Origin: Siphonodentalium dalli
Lineage: Eukaryota; Mollusca; Scaphopoda; Gadilida; Siphonodentaliidae
Assembly: GCA_032622095.1 (NCBI GenBank)
Contig: CP136064.1
Location: 136,915,954-136,979,953 of the forward strand
DNA length: 64,000 nucleotides
Direction of reading: 5' to 3'
The position numbers were made by a program, and so were the translations under genes. Positions 33,745 to 45,597 of the stretch are shown piece after piece. Every line of letters starts with the position of its first letter. The first letter of the stretch is position 1. Below the pieces are notes generated by a model, which saw nothing but the letters and a program-made list of their open reading frames with translations, ran no database searches and was not told the origin of the DNA.

Positions 33745-36345
33745 TTATTCCTTATTCAGTTCAAAAGTTGTATAGTTATAAGGTAAAACAAAGGGTGCCC
33801 CAATGTACCCCCCACACACACCCACCCTGATCCAAAAATGCCGCCTTCCAGAGGGATTTAAATAGGGCACCAATGTAATTTCTCGGCCCCTTAACCGATT
33901 TAGGTCAAATAAAGGATTTTGTAGATTGCACGTAGGCACTCTTTCCAAACACCCCACCCTGATCCAAAAAATGGCCGCCGTCCAGATGGGTTCAAATTGG
34001 ATACACATGTCATTCTCGGCCTCTTGACCGCTTTAGGTCAAACATTTAAATTGCGTTGTAGAGTGCCTCCCAAGTCAATCTAAATATTCACCCCATTCAC
34101 CCCCCCCCGATCTAAAATGGCCGCCGTCCAGAAGAGTTCAAATATGGCACCCATGTCATTTCTCGGCCTCTTGGCCGATTTAGGTAAAACAAAGTGTATT
34201 GTATGGTGACCCCCAAACCAATCTAAATATTCACACCATTCACCCACCCCGATCAAAAATGGCCGCCGTCCAGAGGGGTTCAATAGGGCACCCATGCCTT
34301 TTCTCGGCCCCTTAACCGATTTAGGTCAAATAAATTAGGTGTTGGGTGGCCCCAATGTACTCTTTCTACAAACCCCACACACCAACCCCGATTCAAAATG
34401 ACCGCCGTCCAGTGGGGTTCAAATTTCTCGGCCCCTTGACCGATTTATGTCAAACAAAGGGCGTTGCAGGATGACTCATACAAGCCTATCTAAATATTCG
34501 ATCAAAAATGGACGCCGCCCAGATGGGTTCAAATAGGGCCCTTGACAGATTTAGGTCAAATACAGAGCGTTATAGGGTGTTCCCCAAGGAACTCTTTGCA
34601 CACACCCCAATCTGATCCAAAATGGCCGCCATGTATACAGAGGGGTTGAAATAGGGTACATATATGCCATTTCTTGGCCTCTTTGTCGATTTAAGCCAAA
34701 CAAATGGCGTTGTAGTGTGGCCCCGGGCCAATCTAAATATTCACCCCATTCACCCATTCCGGATTCAAAATGGCCATCGTCCAGATGGGTTCAAATGAGT
34801 CATCATGACAACCCTAGACCCTTGGTCGATTTAGGTTTAATAAATGGTGTTGTATGGTGACCCCAACCCAATCTAAATATTTATCCCTCCACCCACCCAT
34901 ACCCAAATTTGCCGCCGTTCAGATGAGTTCGATTAGGACACCCATGACATTTATCGACCCCTTAATCGATTTTAATAGGTAAAATAAAAAAGGATGCTGT
35001 AGTGTGGCCCCCAAGTCAATCTAAATATTCAACCCATTCAACCCCCGATCCAAAATGACCGCCGTCCAGAAGAGTTCAAATATGGCACTCATGCCATTTA
35101 TCGGCTCCTTGACCGATTTAGGTCAAACAAAGTGTGTTGTATGGTGAACCCCAAACCAATCTAAATATTCACACGATTCATCCCATCCCGATCCAAAATG
35201 GCCGCTGCCCAGAGGGTTTAATAGGGCACCGATGCCATTTCTCGGTCCCCTAACCGATTTTGGGCAAATAAAGGGCGTTGTATGGTAACCCCTCACAAGG
35301 AACACTTTCCATACACCTCCGGAGGCTCCACCCGATCCCAATTGGCCGTCCAGAAGCGTTAAAATACATACATACATGCCATTTATCGGCTCATTTAATA
35401 CCGATTTAGGTCAAATAAAGGGTTAAAGTGCGTTGTTGTGTGGCCCCCAATGTACTCTTTCTAATTAACCCGACGCACCCACCTCCAGCAAAAATGAACG
35501 CCGTCCAATGGGTATCAAATAGGACACCCACGCCATTTTTTTCCAGTTTTATGTCAAACAAAGGGTGTTTTAGGGTGACCCCTATCCGATCTAAATATTC
35601 ACCCATGCACCCTGATCCAAAAATGACCGCCGTCCAGTGGGATTCAAATAGGCCACTCATGTCATTTCTTGTCCCCTTGGCCGATTTAGGTCAAACAAAG
35701 CCTGTATAATTGTAGGGCGGCCCCAAGCCTATCTAAATATTCACCACACCACGATCCAAAATGGCCGCCACCCAGAGGGTTTCAAATGGGGCATATATGC
35801 CATTTATTGGCCCCTTGATCGGTTTAGGTCAAATAAAGGGCGTTGTAGGGAGTTCCACTCAATGAACTCTTCATATACATCCCACATACCCCATCTCGAT
35901 CCAAAATGTCCGCCGTTCAGAGGGGTTTGAATAGGGTGCCCATGCCATTTCTCGGCCCCTTGACCGATTTATGTCAAACAAAGGGTGTTGTAGGATAATC
36001 CACTTGTAGGCCGATCTAAATATTCATTCCCCCCTCAGTGTAGCGATGAGAGGTAACTTCCTGGGGTTTTCGTTGTATAGTGCCCCCCCCCCCCCACCAA
36101 TGAACTATTTCTATATACCCCACACAGGCACACACCCAACCCGATCCAAAATGCCCGCCGTCCAGAGTGGTTCAAATGGGACGCCCATGCAATTTCTTGG
36201 TCCCTCGATCGACTTAGGTCAAATAAAGGGCGTTATATTGTGCCCCCGCCTCCCACAAGGAACTGTTTTCACACCCCATAACCCTATCCCGATCCAACAA
36301 TTGCCGCCATCCAGGCGTTCAAATGGGCACCCATAGACTACCGTG
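33745..36345 (+). repeat. ~140-bp satellite, about 18 units in two sub-types
   Basis: Each unit carries CGATCCAAAATGGCCGCCG, TCCAGAGGGGTTCAAATAGG, CACCCATGCCATTTCTCGG, CCCCTTGACCGATTTAGGTC and AAACAAAGGGCGTTGTAGGG. Spacing between ATGGCCGCC cores is about 110-150 bp, mostly near 140. Units differ in the next segment: one type has CCAATCTAAATATTCACCCC, the other TGTACTCTTTCTACACACCCC. Many small minus-strand frames are products of the repeat. C-runs occur, the longest near 36083-36095. This is a diverged, old tandem array without a gene. Confidence 0.9.
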
Positions 36346-36850
36346 CGACTCTAACGAGTGAAGAAAGTCTACGAGAATCAGTTCTCGGCTTGCCATAATA
36401 TTTATTTGAGAAGTGACGCTGTGTGAGCATGCCCACATCTATGATTTACCAGCTCACGTGACACGTTTGTCACACTTTAAAAATTAAATTCTTGTGTTTC
36501 ACTTTACATCGGACGCAAACAAACGGGATTGAAGAACCAACCGATGTTTCAGAATCAAGAAATCGGAGTGTAAATATTTGCTGTAGTATATAACTCAAAC
36601 TTCGGTGGAACTCGATCATATTATGTTTATGATTACCAGTAGTAGTACATTATCAATTTATTTATATAATTACAATTATACAATAGCTGTATTTAGCTAC
36701 CCAAGCTGAATTCATCTATGTAATATTACAGACTAGCGAAAAATCGCATCAAAAATAAGTTACAGCACTGCTAGTCTGTAAACCTGACTGTTATTATCAG
36801 AGCATATCGAGAGCGTCTAGCTCTGTTTAAAATTAGTTGGGTCCACCAAC
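36346..36850. other. Unassigned DNA with a 12-bp-stem hairpin
   Basis: TTACAGACTAGC at 36726-36737 pairs exactly with GCTAGTCTGTAA at 36770-36781 around a 32-bp loop. Otherwise nothing was recognised. Confidence 0.5.
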
Positions 36851-37287
36851 TACTCTTGGGCTCCAAATAAACATGCATGCACGTTTATTATTTTCTTGGG
36901 AAATATCCCCCCTGCCCAGAGCTTATTTGGGTCTGCACGTTTATTAATTTTGAGGCTATGGAAATTGAAATCGCACAAACTCAAGATTTCTATATGACTC
37001 TGATACCAAAATGATGAGTTTATATCTTTATGCATGTACATATTCAAATATATGACACACATGTGAACATTTAAATACTGAATAAAACACCACATGACAT
37101 ATACCTTACTATGTTGATTCCTATACTTGACCTACACGAACTGTAAAAATAATATGTTTAACAGTTGATGTTTTGCTCAGAGTTTCCCCTGCACTATTAT
37201 TTGGGTCTGCACTTTTATTATCTTTCAATGGAATTCCCCCCCTGCACTATTATTGGGGCCTGCACTTATATTTGGAGCCCGAGAGTA
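36851..37287. mobile_element. Small element with 19-bp inverted ends
   Basis: TACTCTTGGGCTCCAAATA at 36851 and its inverted partner TATTTGGAGCCCGAGAGTA at 37269-37287 differ at two positions. Inside, CCCCTGC, ATTATTTGGGTCTGCAC and TTTTATTA blocks repeat three times (36905, 37188, 37237). No transposase and no certain target duplication. Confidence 0.55.
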
Positions 37288-38231
37288 CTGCACTGCATAA
37301 AAGTAAAACTACTGTATCTGTATCTGTAGATATTGCAGTGCAGGAACTTTTCGGTTATAGATACACTGGTCCAGGTGCTACCATGGCCTAGGAACGTTAT
37401 AACCATGTGGTGACTCCAGTAGCATTCTTTAATGTGTACACACCGAGGCGTGAACACGGGTCAGCCATTAATGTCCGCACCCGATCGGACAGCGTACCAG
37501 GTACTGCACCCACGACAACATACCTGGACAAGTGTTGTACTGGGGCAAGTCGGCATTTTGATCTTTATTCGCTAGCACGAGAGACCACTACGCTATATAC
37601 CTCGACTACCGACTTCCCTGAAGGCTGAACTGGAATACAGCTGTAATTTTAATTTATAAATTTAAAATTATGCATTGCTATTGAAGCTGATTTTTCACAT
37701 TTCCCAGACCTGGCTAGCCTGTAGTCAGCTGGTCAGACTCAGTGTCAATACGACCAGTCACCAGTCAGTCCAGTGACCACACAGCCCTGGAAGTGGAAAT
37801 CACTGACTGCCCATGTAAATTGTAATATTGAGTAAAACTTGTACTAGTATATTATGGAGACCAAATTCATATTTAAGTGAATGTTCAGACGACCACGATT
37901 CAATTGTAAGTGTGAAGATTAGCGATAGTTGGACTGCGCATGCTCACGTCAAAATTGCAAGTCAAAAAATAATATCAAGCACAGTTTTATTTTAGATGCG
38001 AAATTGTGGCGTATCCTTGGTTACCCCCACTTGCGACATAATCGCAGTTATGTGTAGGTAAACACTGTGGCTGGAAAGATCGCAGGGTAGTCAATCACAT
38101 GCTTTACGAACAACCTGCTATTTCATCATGTACGATGACATACCGGTAAATCATGTGAACAAACTATCCACGATCTCGTCGGGGCCCGATTCCTCTGCTT
38201 ACGATTGTATTGTGGTCATCTCAATGTTCAC
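37288..38231. other. Unassigned DNA
   Basis: A GC-richer patch at 37435-37630 has a 73-codon frame without family features. Overlapping CCAGTCAGTC / GACCAGTCACC words occur near 37705-37790. No gene is called. Confidence 0.35.
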
Positions 38232-38235
38232 TAAT

Positions 38236-38302
38236 AATGATTTACACTTAAGTGCAATGGCACTTGATTGTGCTTAAGCGCAATTAATTGCGCTCAAACG
38301 CA
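38236..38302. repeat. Cluster of short palindromes (CACTTAAGTGC, GCGCAATTAATTGCGC)
   Basis: CACTTAAGTG, GTGCTTAAGCGCAATTAATTGCGC and a neighbouring GCACTTGATTGTGC sit within 67 bp. Very similar words occur near 19145-19170 and 19840-19853. Probably a decayed foldback family. Confidence 0.5.
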
Positions 38303-38764
38303 TAATTGTAACTATCTAACCTACCCCTAAACTATTGGCATGACCTGGTGTATCACCTAGCAACACAAGAGAAGTATTGGGCTAATTATAACCTGTTTTA
38401 TTTAATAGCCTGAGTACTCAACAGTGAACGGTAGTATGGGAGCATCTCACTTTGCCGACGGCTATTGTTTCCGGGGGTACCTGCAAGAGGTGGCGATAAT
38501 CCCTTACTTCAATCATTTGCCGCTTATAGTCTATTCCTCTTTTCTTTTGGTGTTTTAATGGTTTGTCCTCTCTTTTGGTAGGTTTTTAAAGATTTGTCAA
38601 TTTGGGAACGATGGTATTGGAACCTTTGGTGCGGATTCAATGTTGATGTCAGGAAATAATCTATGTCATGTTTTATTTATTTATTGATGCAAAATAATTA
38701 ATAAAATACATACAAGGAGATAACAAACATATAACAAATACACGACAATACTTTAACAAAAAGC

Positions 38765-38941
38765 TCAATGGCGAACACATTTAGCGATTGAATCTAAGTA
38801 TTCTACAACGTCGATCTCGTTTTACCTGAATATTCTCTTGAAATGTCTAAGAGACGCGTTAACTGCCCGATATTTTCTTCTCTGTGGTTGAACTCTGCCG
38901 CCACCAGTCAGTTGAAGTATCGTCGATTCTGTATATCTTTT
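38765..38941 (-). pseudogene. Coding-looking 3' fragment, one internal stop
   Basis: On the minus strand, 58 codons read ESTILQLTGGGRVQPQRRKY, then AVNASLRHFKRIFR, one TAA stop (about 38835), then NEIDVVEYLDSIAKCVRH and a TGA stop at 38765. The composition (charged, amphipathic, no low complexity) looks protein-like, unlike the surrounding DNA. About 80-90 bp downstream on the same strand is AATAAATAAATAAAAC (38671-38686), a good poly(A) signal. I do not recognise the family. It may be the 3' end of a dead retroelement or an exon remnant. Confidence 0.3.
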
Positions 38942-38944
38942 TTA

Positions 38945-39281
38945 ATGTGGTCGATCAAGTCGAATATATTTGGTTTTGAAATTAGAACGCTCTTTATTGT
39001 CTGGCGTTTTGTTTAGAGAAGAATGGATGCTCTTTATAAGAATTTGAAATAAGAAAATGCATGTGTCGTACCTGGTCAGAATCGGCTAGATGGTTGTGTT
39101 GACTCATTGAAGAACTAACTATCTCGTTCTTTGTGTTGATGGTGGCACCACAGCCATTCTTACAAAACACCCAGTGGACATTCTCGGATCGACGGCCCTA
39201 ATTACATATTATCAGCATCCCAAAATCCAAAAAATTAATGTCTCCCTCCCGGAAGTCTAGTATTTTTTAAAATAATATTTA
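38945..39281. other. Unassigned DNA
   Basis: No feature was recognised apart from AGAACGCTCTTTATT near 38981, a word shared with the GGCACGG element interior. Confidence 0.35.
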
Positions 39282-42200
39282 GCTCAACTTTACTTTGTAA
39301 ATTTTGAGCTATTGCCATGGCTTGGTATCTGTCCTGCATGTGTGTGATTCGTAAACAATTTTCCTTTAGCATGGGCTACAGGTCGTACCTTTGGTCGGAT
39401 CATTATAAAATTTATCACAGCTGTTGACATTAACATGTAGATAGGAACGAGTCATTTGGGGGTCATTCGGAAAAAAAAACATTGCCGCCAGCTGCCATCT
39501 TTGGTTTCAAAATTCAATCGATTAGTATGGGCTACAGGTCGTACTATTTGTCTGATCATCATGAAATTTGTCATGGGTGTTAATATTGACATCTAGATGG
39601 GAATGAGTAATTTTATGGTCGTTCGACCAAAAAACATGGCCGCCAGCAGCCATTTAAAAATTCAACCCATTAGCACAGACTACAAGTAATACTGTTCGTC
39701 TGATCATCATGAAATTTGTCAGGTATGTTAATATTGACATGTAGATGGAACGAATAAATTTTGGGTCGTTTGGCCAAAAAACATGGCTGCCAGAAGCCAT
39801 CTTGGATTTTACTATTTGCAACATAAATTGCATGACTAAATCCTTTGGCATGGGCTACAGGTCATACCTTTAGTCGGATCATCATGAAATTTGTCATGGA
39901 TGTTAATAATGACATGTAGATGGGAACAAGTCATTTTGGGGTCATTCGGCCAAAAAACGTGGCCGCCAGCAGCCATCTTGGATTTTACTGTTTGCATGAC
40001 TAAATCCTTTGGCACAGGCTACAGGTCGTACCTTTGGTCAGATCATTATGAAATTTGTCACGGCTGTTGACATTAACATATATATGGGAACGAGTTATTT
40101 TGGGGTCATTCGGCAAAAAACATGGCCGCCAGGCCATACAATTTGTCTGATCATCATGAAATTTGTTATGAATGTTAATATTGACATATAGATGGGAACG
40201 AATCATTTTGGGGTCATTCGGCATAAAAACATGGCCGCCAGCAGCCATCTTGGATTTCAAAATTCAATCCATTAGCACAGGCTACAGGCCATACAATTTG
40301 TCTGATCATCATGAAATTTGTCATGCTTGTTAATATTGACATGTAGATTGGAACGAGTCAATTTGGGGTTATTTGGTAAAAAAAACATGGCAGCATGTAG
40401 CCATCTTGGAGTTTACTCTTTGCATGACTAAATTTTTTTTTTTGGCACAGGCTACAGGTCGTACCTTTGGTCGTATCGTTATCAAATTTGTTATGGCTGT
40501 TAACATTGACATGTAGATGGGAACAAGTAATTTTGAGGTCATTCGGAACAAAATACATGGCCGCCAGCAGCCATCTTGAATTTCAAAATTCATTCCATTA
40601 GTACAGAATACCGTACAGGACGGAGTGTTGGTCTGATCATCATGAAATTTGTCATGGAAGTTAACATTGACATGTAAATGGGAACGATGAATTTTGGTGT
40701 CATTCGGCCAAAAAACATGGCTGCCAGCAGCCATCTTGGATTTTACTCTTTGCATGACTAAATTATTTGTAACGGGCTAGTAGTCGTAGCTTTGGTCAGA
40801 TCGTCATGAAATTTGTCACGGATGTTAACAATGACATGTAGATGGGAACCAGTCATTTTGGGGTCATTCGGCCAAAAACATGGCCGCCAGAAGCCATCTT
40901 TGATTTCAAAATTCAATCCATTAGCACGAGCTACAGGTCGTACTGTTCATCTAATAATCATGAAATTTGTCATGGAGGATAACAATGACATGTAGATGGG
41001 AACGAGTCATTTTGGGGTCATTCGGCCAAAAAATATGGCCACCAGCAGCCATCTTGAATTTTACTGTTTGCATGACTAAATCCTTTGGCACGGGCTACAG
41101 GTCGTACCTTTTGTCAGATCTTCTTGAAATTTTTGATGGATATTACAAATGGCATGTTGATGGGAACGAGTCATTTTGGAGTCATTCGGCAAAAAAACAT
41201 GGCCGCCAGCGACCATCTTTGATTTCAAAATTCAATCCATTAGCACGGGCTACAGGTCGTACTGTTCATCTGATCATCATGAAATTTGTCATGTATGTTA
41301 ATATTGACATGTAGATGGAACGAGTCATTTTGGGGTCATTCGGCCAGAAAACATGGCCGACAGCAGCCATCTTGAATTTTAATCTTTGCATGACTAAATT
41401 CTTTGGCACGGGCTACAGGTCCCTCATCCCTCATCTCTTTGTCACACATTTCATATGGTTCTTTTGACTGACCTTTAGATTGGAGCCATCAAATTTTTCC
41501 ATATTTTATTGAAAAACATGGCCACCAGCAGCCATCTTGGATTTTACACTTTGTATGACTAAATAGTTCGGCACACCCTTCATGCCTTCTGCCTCATCGG
41601 ATCATCACCAAACTTCACAGGGATCTTGAGCCGTCATTTATTTGTTTCTAGAATTCTTTAAATGAAAATGTCAAAGACACTGTAGTTCAACTTGGAAAGG
41701 GAATAATTTCATGTGTTACAGTCATTGGAGTGATTAGGAATGTGGAAAGTACTAGTAGATACTAGATTATCGACATGCTAGTGGCCATATTTTAAGGCGG
41801 AATGACCTCAAAATGACTTGTTCCCATCTAGATGTCAATATTAACTTCCAGGACAAATTTCATGATGATCAGATGAGAACTCCGGCCTGTTGTCTGTGCC
41901 AATAGATTGAAATTTGAAATCCAAGATGGCTGCTAGCGGCCATGTTTTTTTGCCGAATGACCCCAAAATGACACATTCCCACCTACATGTTAATTTCAAC
42001 AGCCATGATCAATTTCATAATGATCCAACCAAATATACGACCTGTAGCCTGTGCCAAAGGATTTAGTCATGCAAAGAGTAAATTCCAAGATGGCTGCTGG
42101 TGGCCATGTTTTAAGGTCGAATGACCCTAAAATAACTCGTTCCCATCTACCGGGTACATGTCAATATTAACTTCCACGAAAATTTCATGATGATCAGACG

Positions 42201-42955
42201 AACACTCTGGCCTGTAGACTGTGCTAATGGATTGAATTTTGATCCAAGATCTCCACTGGCGGCCATGTGTTTCTGCCGATTGACCCCAAAATGACACGTT
42301 CTCATCTACATGACAACTTTTTTCATAATGATCCGACTAAAGGTACGACTAAAGGTACGACAAAGGATTTAGTCATGCAAAGAGTAAAATTCAAGATGGC
42401 TGCTGGCGGCCATGTTTTTTGCCGAATGATCCCAAAATTACTTGTTCCCATCTAGATGTCATTGTTAACATCCATGACAAATTTCATGACGATCCGACCA
42501 AAGGAACGACGTGTAGCCCATGCCAAAGGATATGGTCATGCAAAGAATAAAATCCAAGACGGCTGCTGGTGGCCATGTTTTTATGGGCCGAACGACCCAA
42601 AATTACTCATTCCCATCTACATGTCAATATTAACATCCATGACAAATTTCATGATGACCAGACGAACAGTATTACATGTAGCCCGCGCTAATGGATTGAA
42701 TGTTTAAATTCAAGATGGCTGCTGGCATCCATGTTTTTTATTTCCAAATGACCCCAAAATGACTCGTTTCCTATCTACGTGTCAATGTCAACAGCTATGA
42801 CAAATTTCATAATGATCTGACCAAATGTACGACCTGTCGCCTGTGTTAAAGGAAATTGTTGACAGACACACACACATACATACACACACGGACGACTGAT
42901 ACCAAGACATGGCAACCACTCAAACTTTCCAAAGTAAAGTTGGGTTGGGCTAAAA
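39282..42955. mobile_element. Complete mirror-image tandem-core element with hairpin ends
   Basis: The left end is TTAGCTCAACTTTACTTTG, folding as a hairpin to TTTTGAGCT (39283-39312), then CCATGGCTTGGTATC, a short TG tract and ATTCGTAAACAATTT. The right end (about 42850-42955) is the inverted counterpart: ATTGTTGACAG, CACACACA, GATACCAAGACATGGC, then CTCAAACTTTCCAAAG. Between are about 14 units in minus orientation (39370-41590) and about 7 in plus orientation (41790-42845), each 150-170 bp with CCAAGATGGCTGC, GGCGGCCATG, CGAATGACCCCAAAATGA, CATCTACATGTCAATATTAA and GACAAATTTCATGATGATC. Two alternating spacer types occur (TTTGCATGACTAAATCCTTT, or AAATTCAATCCATTAGC). No protein is encoded; open frames merely follow the repeat. 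The closest known architecture is the pearl/CvA (Helentron-related) group of bivalves; this is inference. Confidence 0.8.
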
Positions 42956-44860
42956 ACCTGGTCGCCAACAGTCATCTTGGATTTAAAATTTGAATCCATT
43001 GCCGCACCCTGCATCCATAATGTATTGGGAGAATTGTTTTGAAAATTACAGGCATGTTTTGGATCACTTCTAGGAGCTGTTATTATTTATCCGAAATCGT
43101 TTGAAGAAAGAAATGGCTGTCAGTGACCATGTCATGGATGTTAATATTGACATGTAGATAGGAACGAGTAATTCTGGGGTAGTTCTGCCAAAATACATGG
43201 CCGCCGGCAGACATCTTGGATTTTACTCTTTGCATGACTAAATCCCTCGGCACAAACCACAGGCCACATTGCCGCCACATCCATCATCCGAGCATCACCA
43301 AACTTCATAAGAATCTTCGGGCTTGGGGTGACCTCTAGATAGGAGCCAACAATATTTTCCGAAATTCGTTAAAAACTTGTCTACCAACGGCCATCTTGGA
43401 TACTACTCTTTGCATGACAAAATCCTTTGGCACAATCTACAGACCACAACCACATTGTCACCAAACTTCGTAAGGATCTTTGGTTTTACCTCAAGATTGG
43501 AGCCAACAATAATTTTCGAATTTTGTTAAAAACGTCGGTAAAAATCAAGGCTGCCAATAGACATCTTGAATTTTACTCTTTTCATGACAAATCATGTGTA
43601 TATATATATGTATAAAAGCCACATCCCTTATTCAAACTTTAGATGGTTCTTTGGGGGTGACCATCATGAATTTTACACTTTCCATGGTAAATCCTTTGGC
43701 ATCCTGCAAGCCCTTATCCGATTGTCACCAAACTTAATATAGATCTTCAGTATGACAACCAGATCAGAGCCATCAATTTTTGTCAAATTTGTTTAAAAAA
43801 TGGCCACCGTCTTGGAATTTACTCTGGATTATTGTGTACAAGGATTTTTATTGTATGATTAGTGAAGGATTATTCATAATTTTGTTTTCATTATCATTAA
43901 GGATTCTGGAACTCAAAGAGCTACATACATATATATATATATGGATAATAATGTGAGGACCAGAATTTGATCAAGATATTATCCCAGAGATAGCTGAAAA
44001 CTGATAATGTATACATAATGTCTATCTCGATGTGTGGATAGAGTAATATAAATTTGAGCTCAAAGTCAGGTTGAGTTGGCATCCGTTGTCCATCAGTCCG
44101 TCCATCCATCCATCAACAATTTCCTTTGACACACCCAACAGTGTGACCTCTACATGTAGATGGGAGCCATCAATTTTTCCCGAAATTCATTAAAAAACTT
44201 TGCAACTTTGATTTCAAATTTAAATCCAGCAACATACTCTGCATTCCACATTTATTGAAGAAATATTTTGATAATGTACAGGCATGTTTAGGATCGCCTC
44301 TAGATTGGAGCTAAAAAATTTGAAGGATTTTTGATGAAAAACATGACCGCCATCTTAAATTTTACTCTTTGCTTGACCAAATCCTTTGGCACACCCTATA
44401 GAACATATCCCTCATCTGATCGTCACCAAATTTCACATGGATCGTCAGGGTGTCATATAGATGGGAGCCATCAATTTTATCTGAAATATGTTAAGAAAAA
44501 CATGGCCGTCAGCAGCCATCTTGGATTTTACTCTTTAGATGAATAAATCCTTTGGCACACCCTACAGACCACATCCCTCATCAGATCATCACAAAACTTC
44601 ATATGTTGCTTCGTCGGTAACCAATAAATGGGATAGGGATGAATACAGAGATTTTTTGGGGAACCCTGTTTTCTGACCATGATATGCTGTGTGTGCATGT
44701 GTACGTCCGACAATTCCCACTAGCACGTGCTACAAGTCATGCCTTTGGTCAGATCATTTTGAAATTTGTCATAACATGTAGCTGGGAATGAGTCATCTTG
44801 GCGGCCTTTGGGAAAAAAACATGGAGGTCAGTGGCCATCTTGGATTCCAAAAATCAATCC
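42956..44860. repeat. Decayed units of the tandem-core family
   Basis: Diverged units in minus orientation continue with GCCATCTTGGATTTTACTC, TTTGCATGACTAAATCC, TTTGGCACACCCTACAG, CATCCCTCATC, GATCATCACCAAACTTCA and a AGATTGGAGCCATCAATTTT segment. This third unit type is also present at 41430-41640. (TA)n tracts lie near 43601 and 43928-43942. No gene. Confidence 0.7.
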
Positions 44861-44879
44861 GTGAGCATCGTTGATTAAA

Positions 44880-45225
44880 AGGTTGTAGGTTCAAACACGG
44901 TATGCAATAATACCCGGCATAGGAATAATCGTGGTGTCCATACATAGTTGGGAAGCATATTAGTCTGAACATTGGTTTGAATATTGACACAGAACACATC
45001 TACCATTATATTGGAATAGCACAATGCACTACCTCTGAAATTGTATCTGACCATCCAATTACTGACACTAGGGTATTTATAATCACAGACACAGTATGAG
45101 TGTGCTAGCTTCAGTTAGCATGAACACATTCTCATTTCTTATCGATCGGAATGGCACATTGAAATGTCACACTTGAAAATCTATCCCAATGTTCGCCCAT
45201 GTCAGGGTTCGAACCTTGGCTTATT
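44880..45225 (+). repeat. Possible tRNA-like B-box motifs
   Basis: AAGGTTGTAGGTTCAAACACGG (near 44879) and TCAGGGTTCGAACCTTGG (near 45205) each match a Pol III B-box (GGTTCGAAYCC-type). No A-box or cloverleaf could be drawn for either, so these may be remnants of tRNA-derived SINEs. Confidence 0.3.
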
Positions 45226-45597
45226 AGATGATTAGTAAATGAATAATTTGTTTTTCTTTTTTTATTCTCATCAGAGTTCCTACATATCATACACAAACAT
45301 GTATATGGCAATGGATAATAAAGACAGGGACCAGAATTTGATCAAGATATTTTCCCAGACAGAGCTGAAAACAAATTAGGTATATAGAAAGTCTTAACAT
45401 AATGTTTGGATAGAAAAAGTTAATGAAGCATTGTTCTTGCTTACATGTAACCATCCTTCCCATTTACTGCCTGTGTAGATATACAAGAGTGTATTTGAGA
45501 ATTCATTTTATATAGGGCCCTGCCAAGTTACATGTAGGGGGTATTTAATTGATTCAAATTAGAATGTATAATTGTGAATTGGTAGGGATACACAAAT

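Noticed and set aside
37540-37610. Minus-strand TAGCGTAGTGG matching a Pol III A-box
   Set aside because: No B-box or cloverleaf follows within the expected distance, so not called as a tRNA or SINE.
39654-42707. Many 60-128 codon frames with KMAAGGHVF and DKFHDD-like peptides
   Set aside because: They simply translate the ~160-bp tandem units, occur in both orientations and share no start or family; considered shadows of the repeat.
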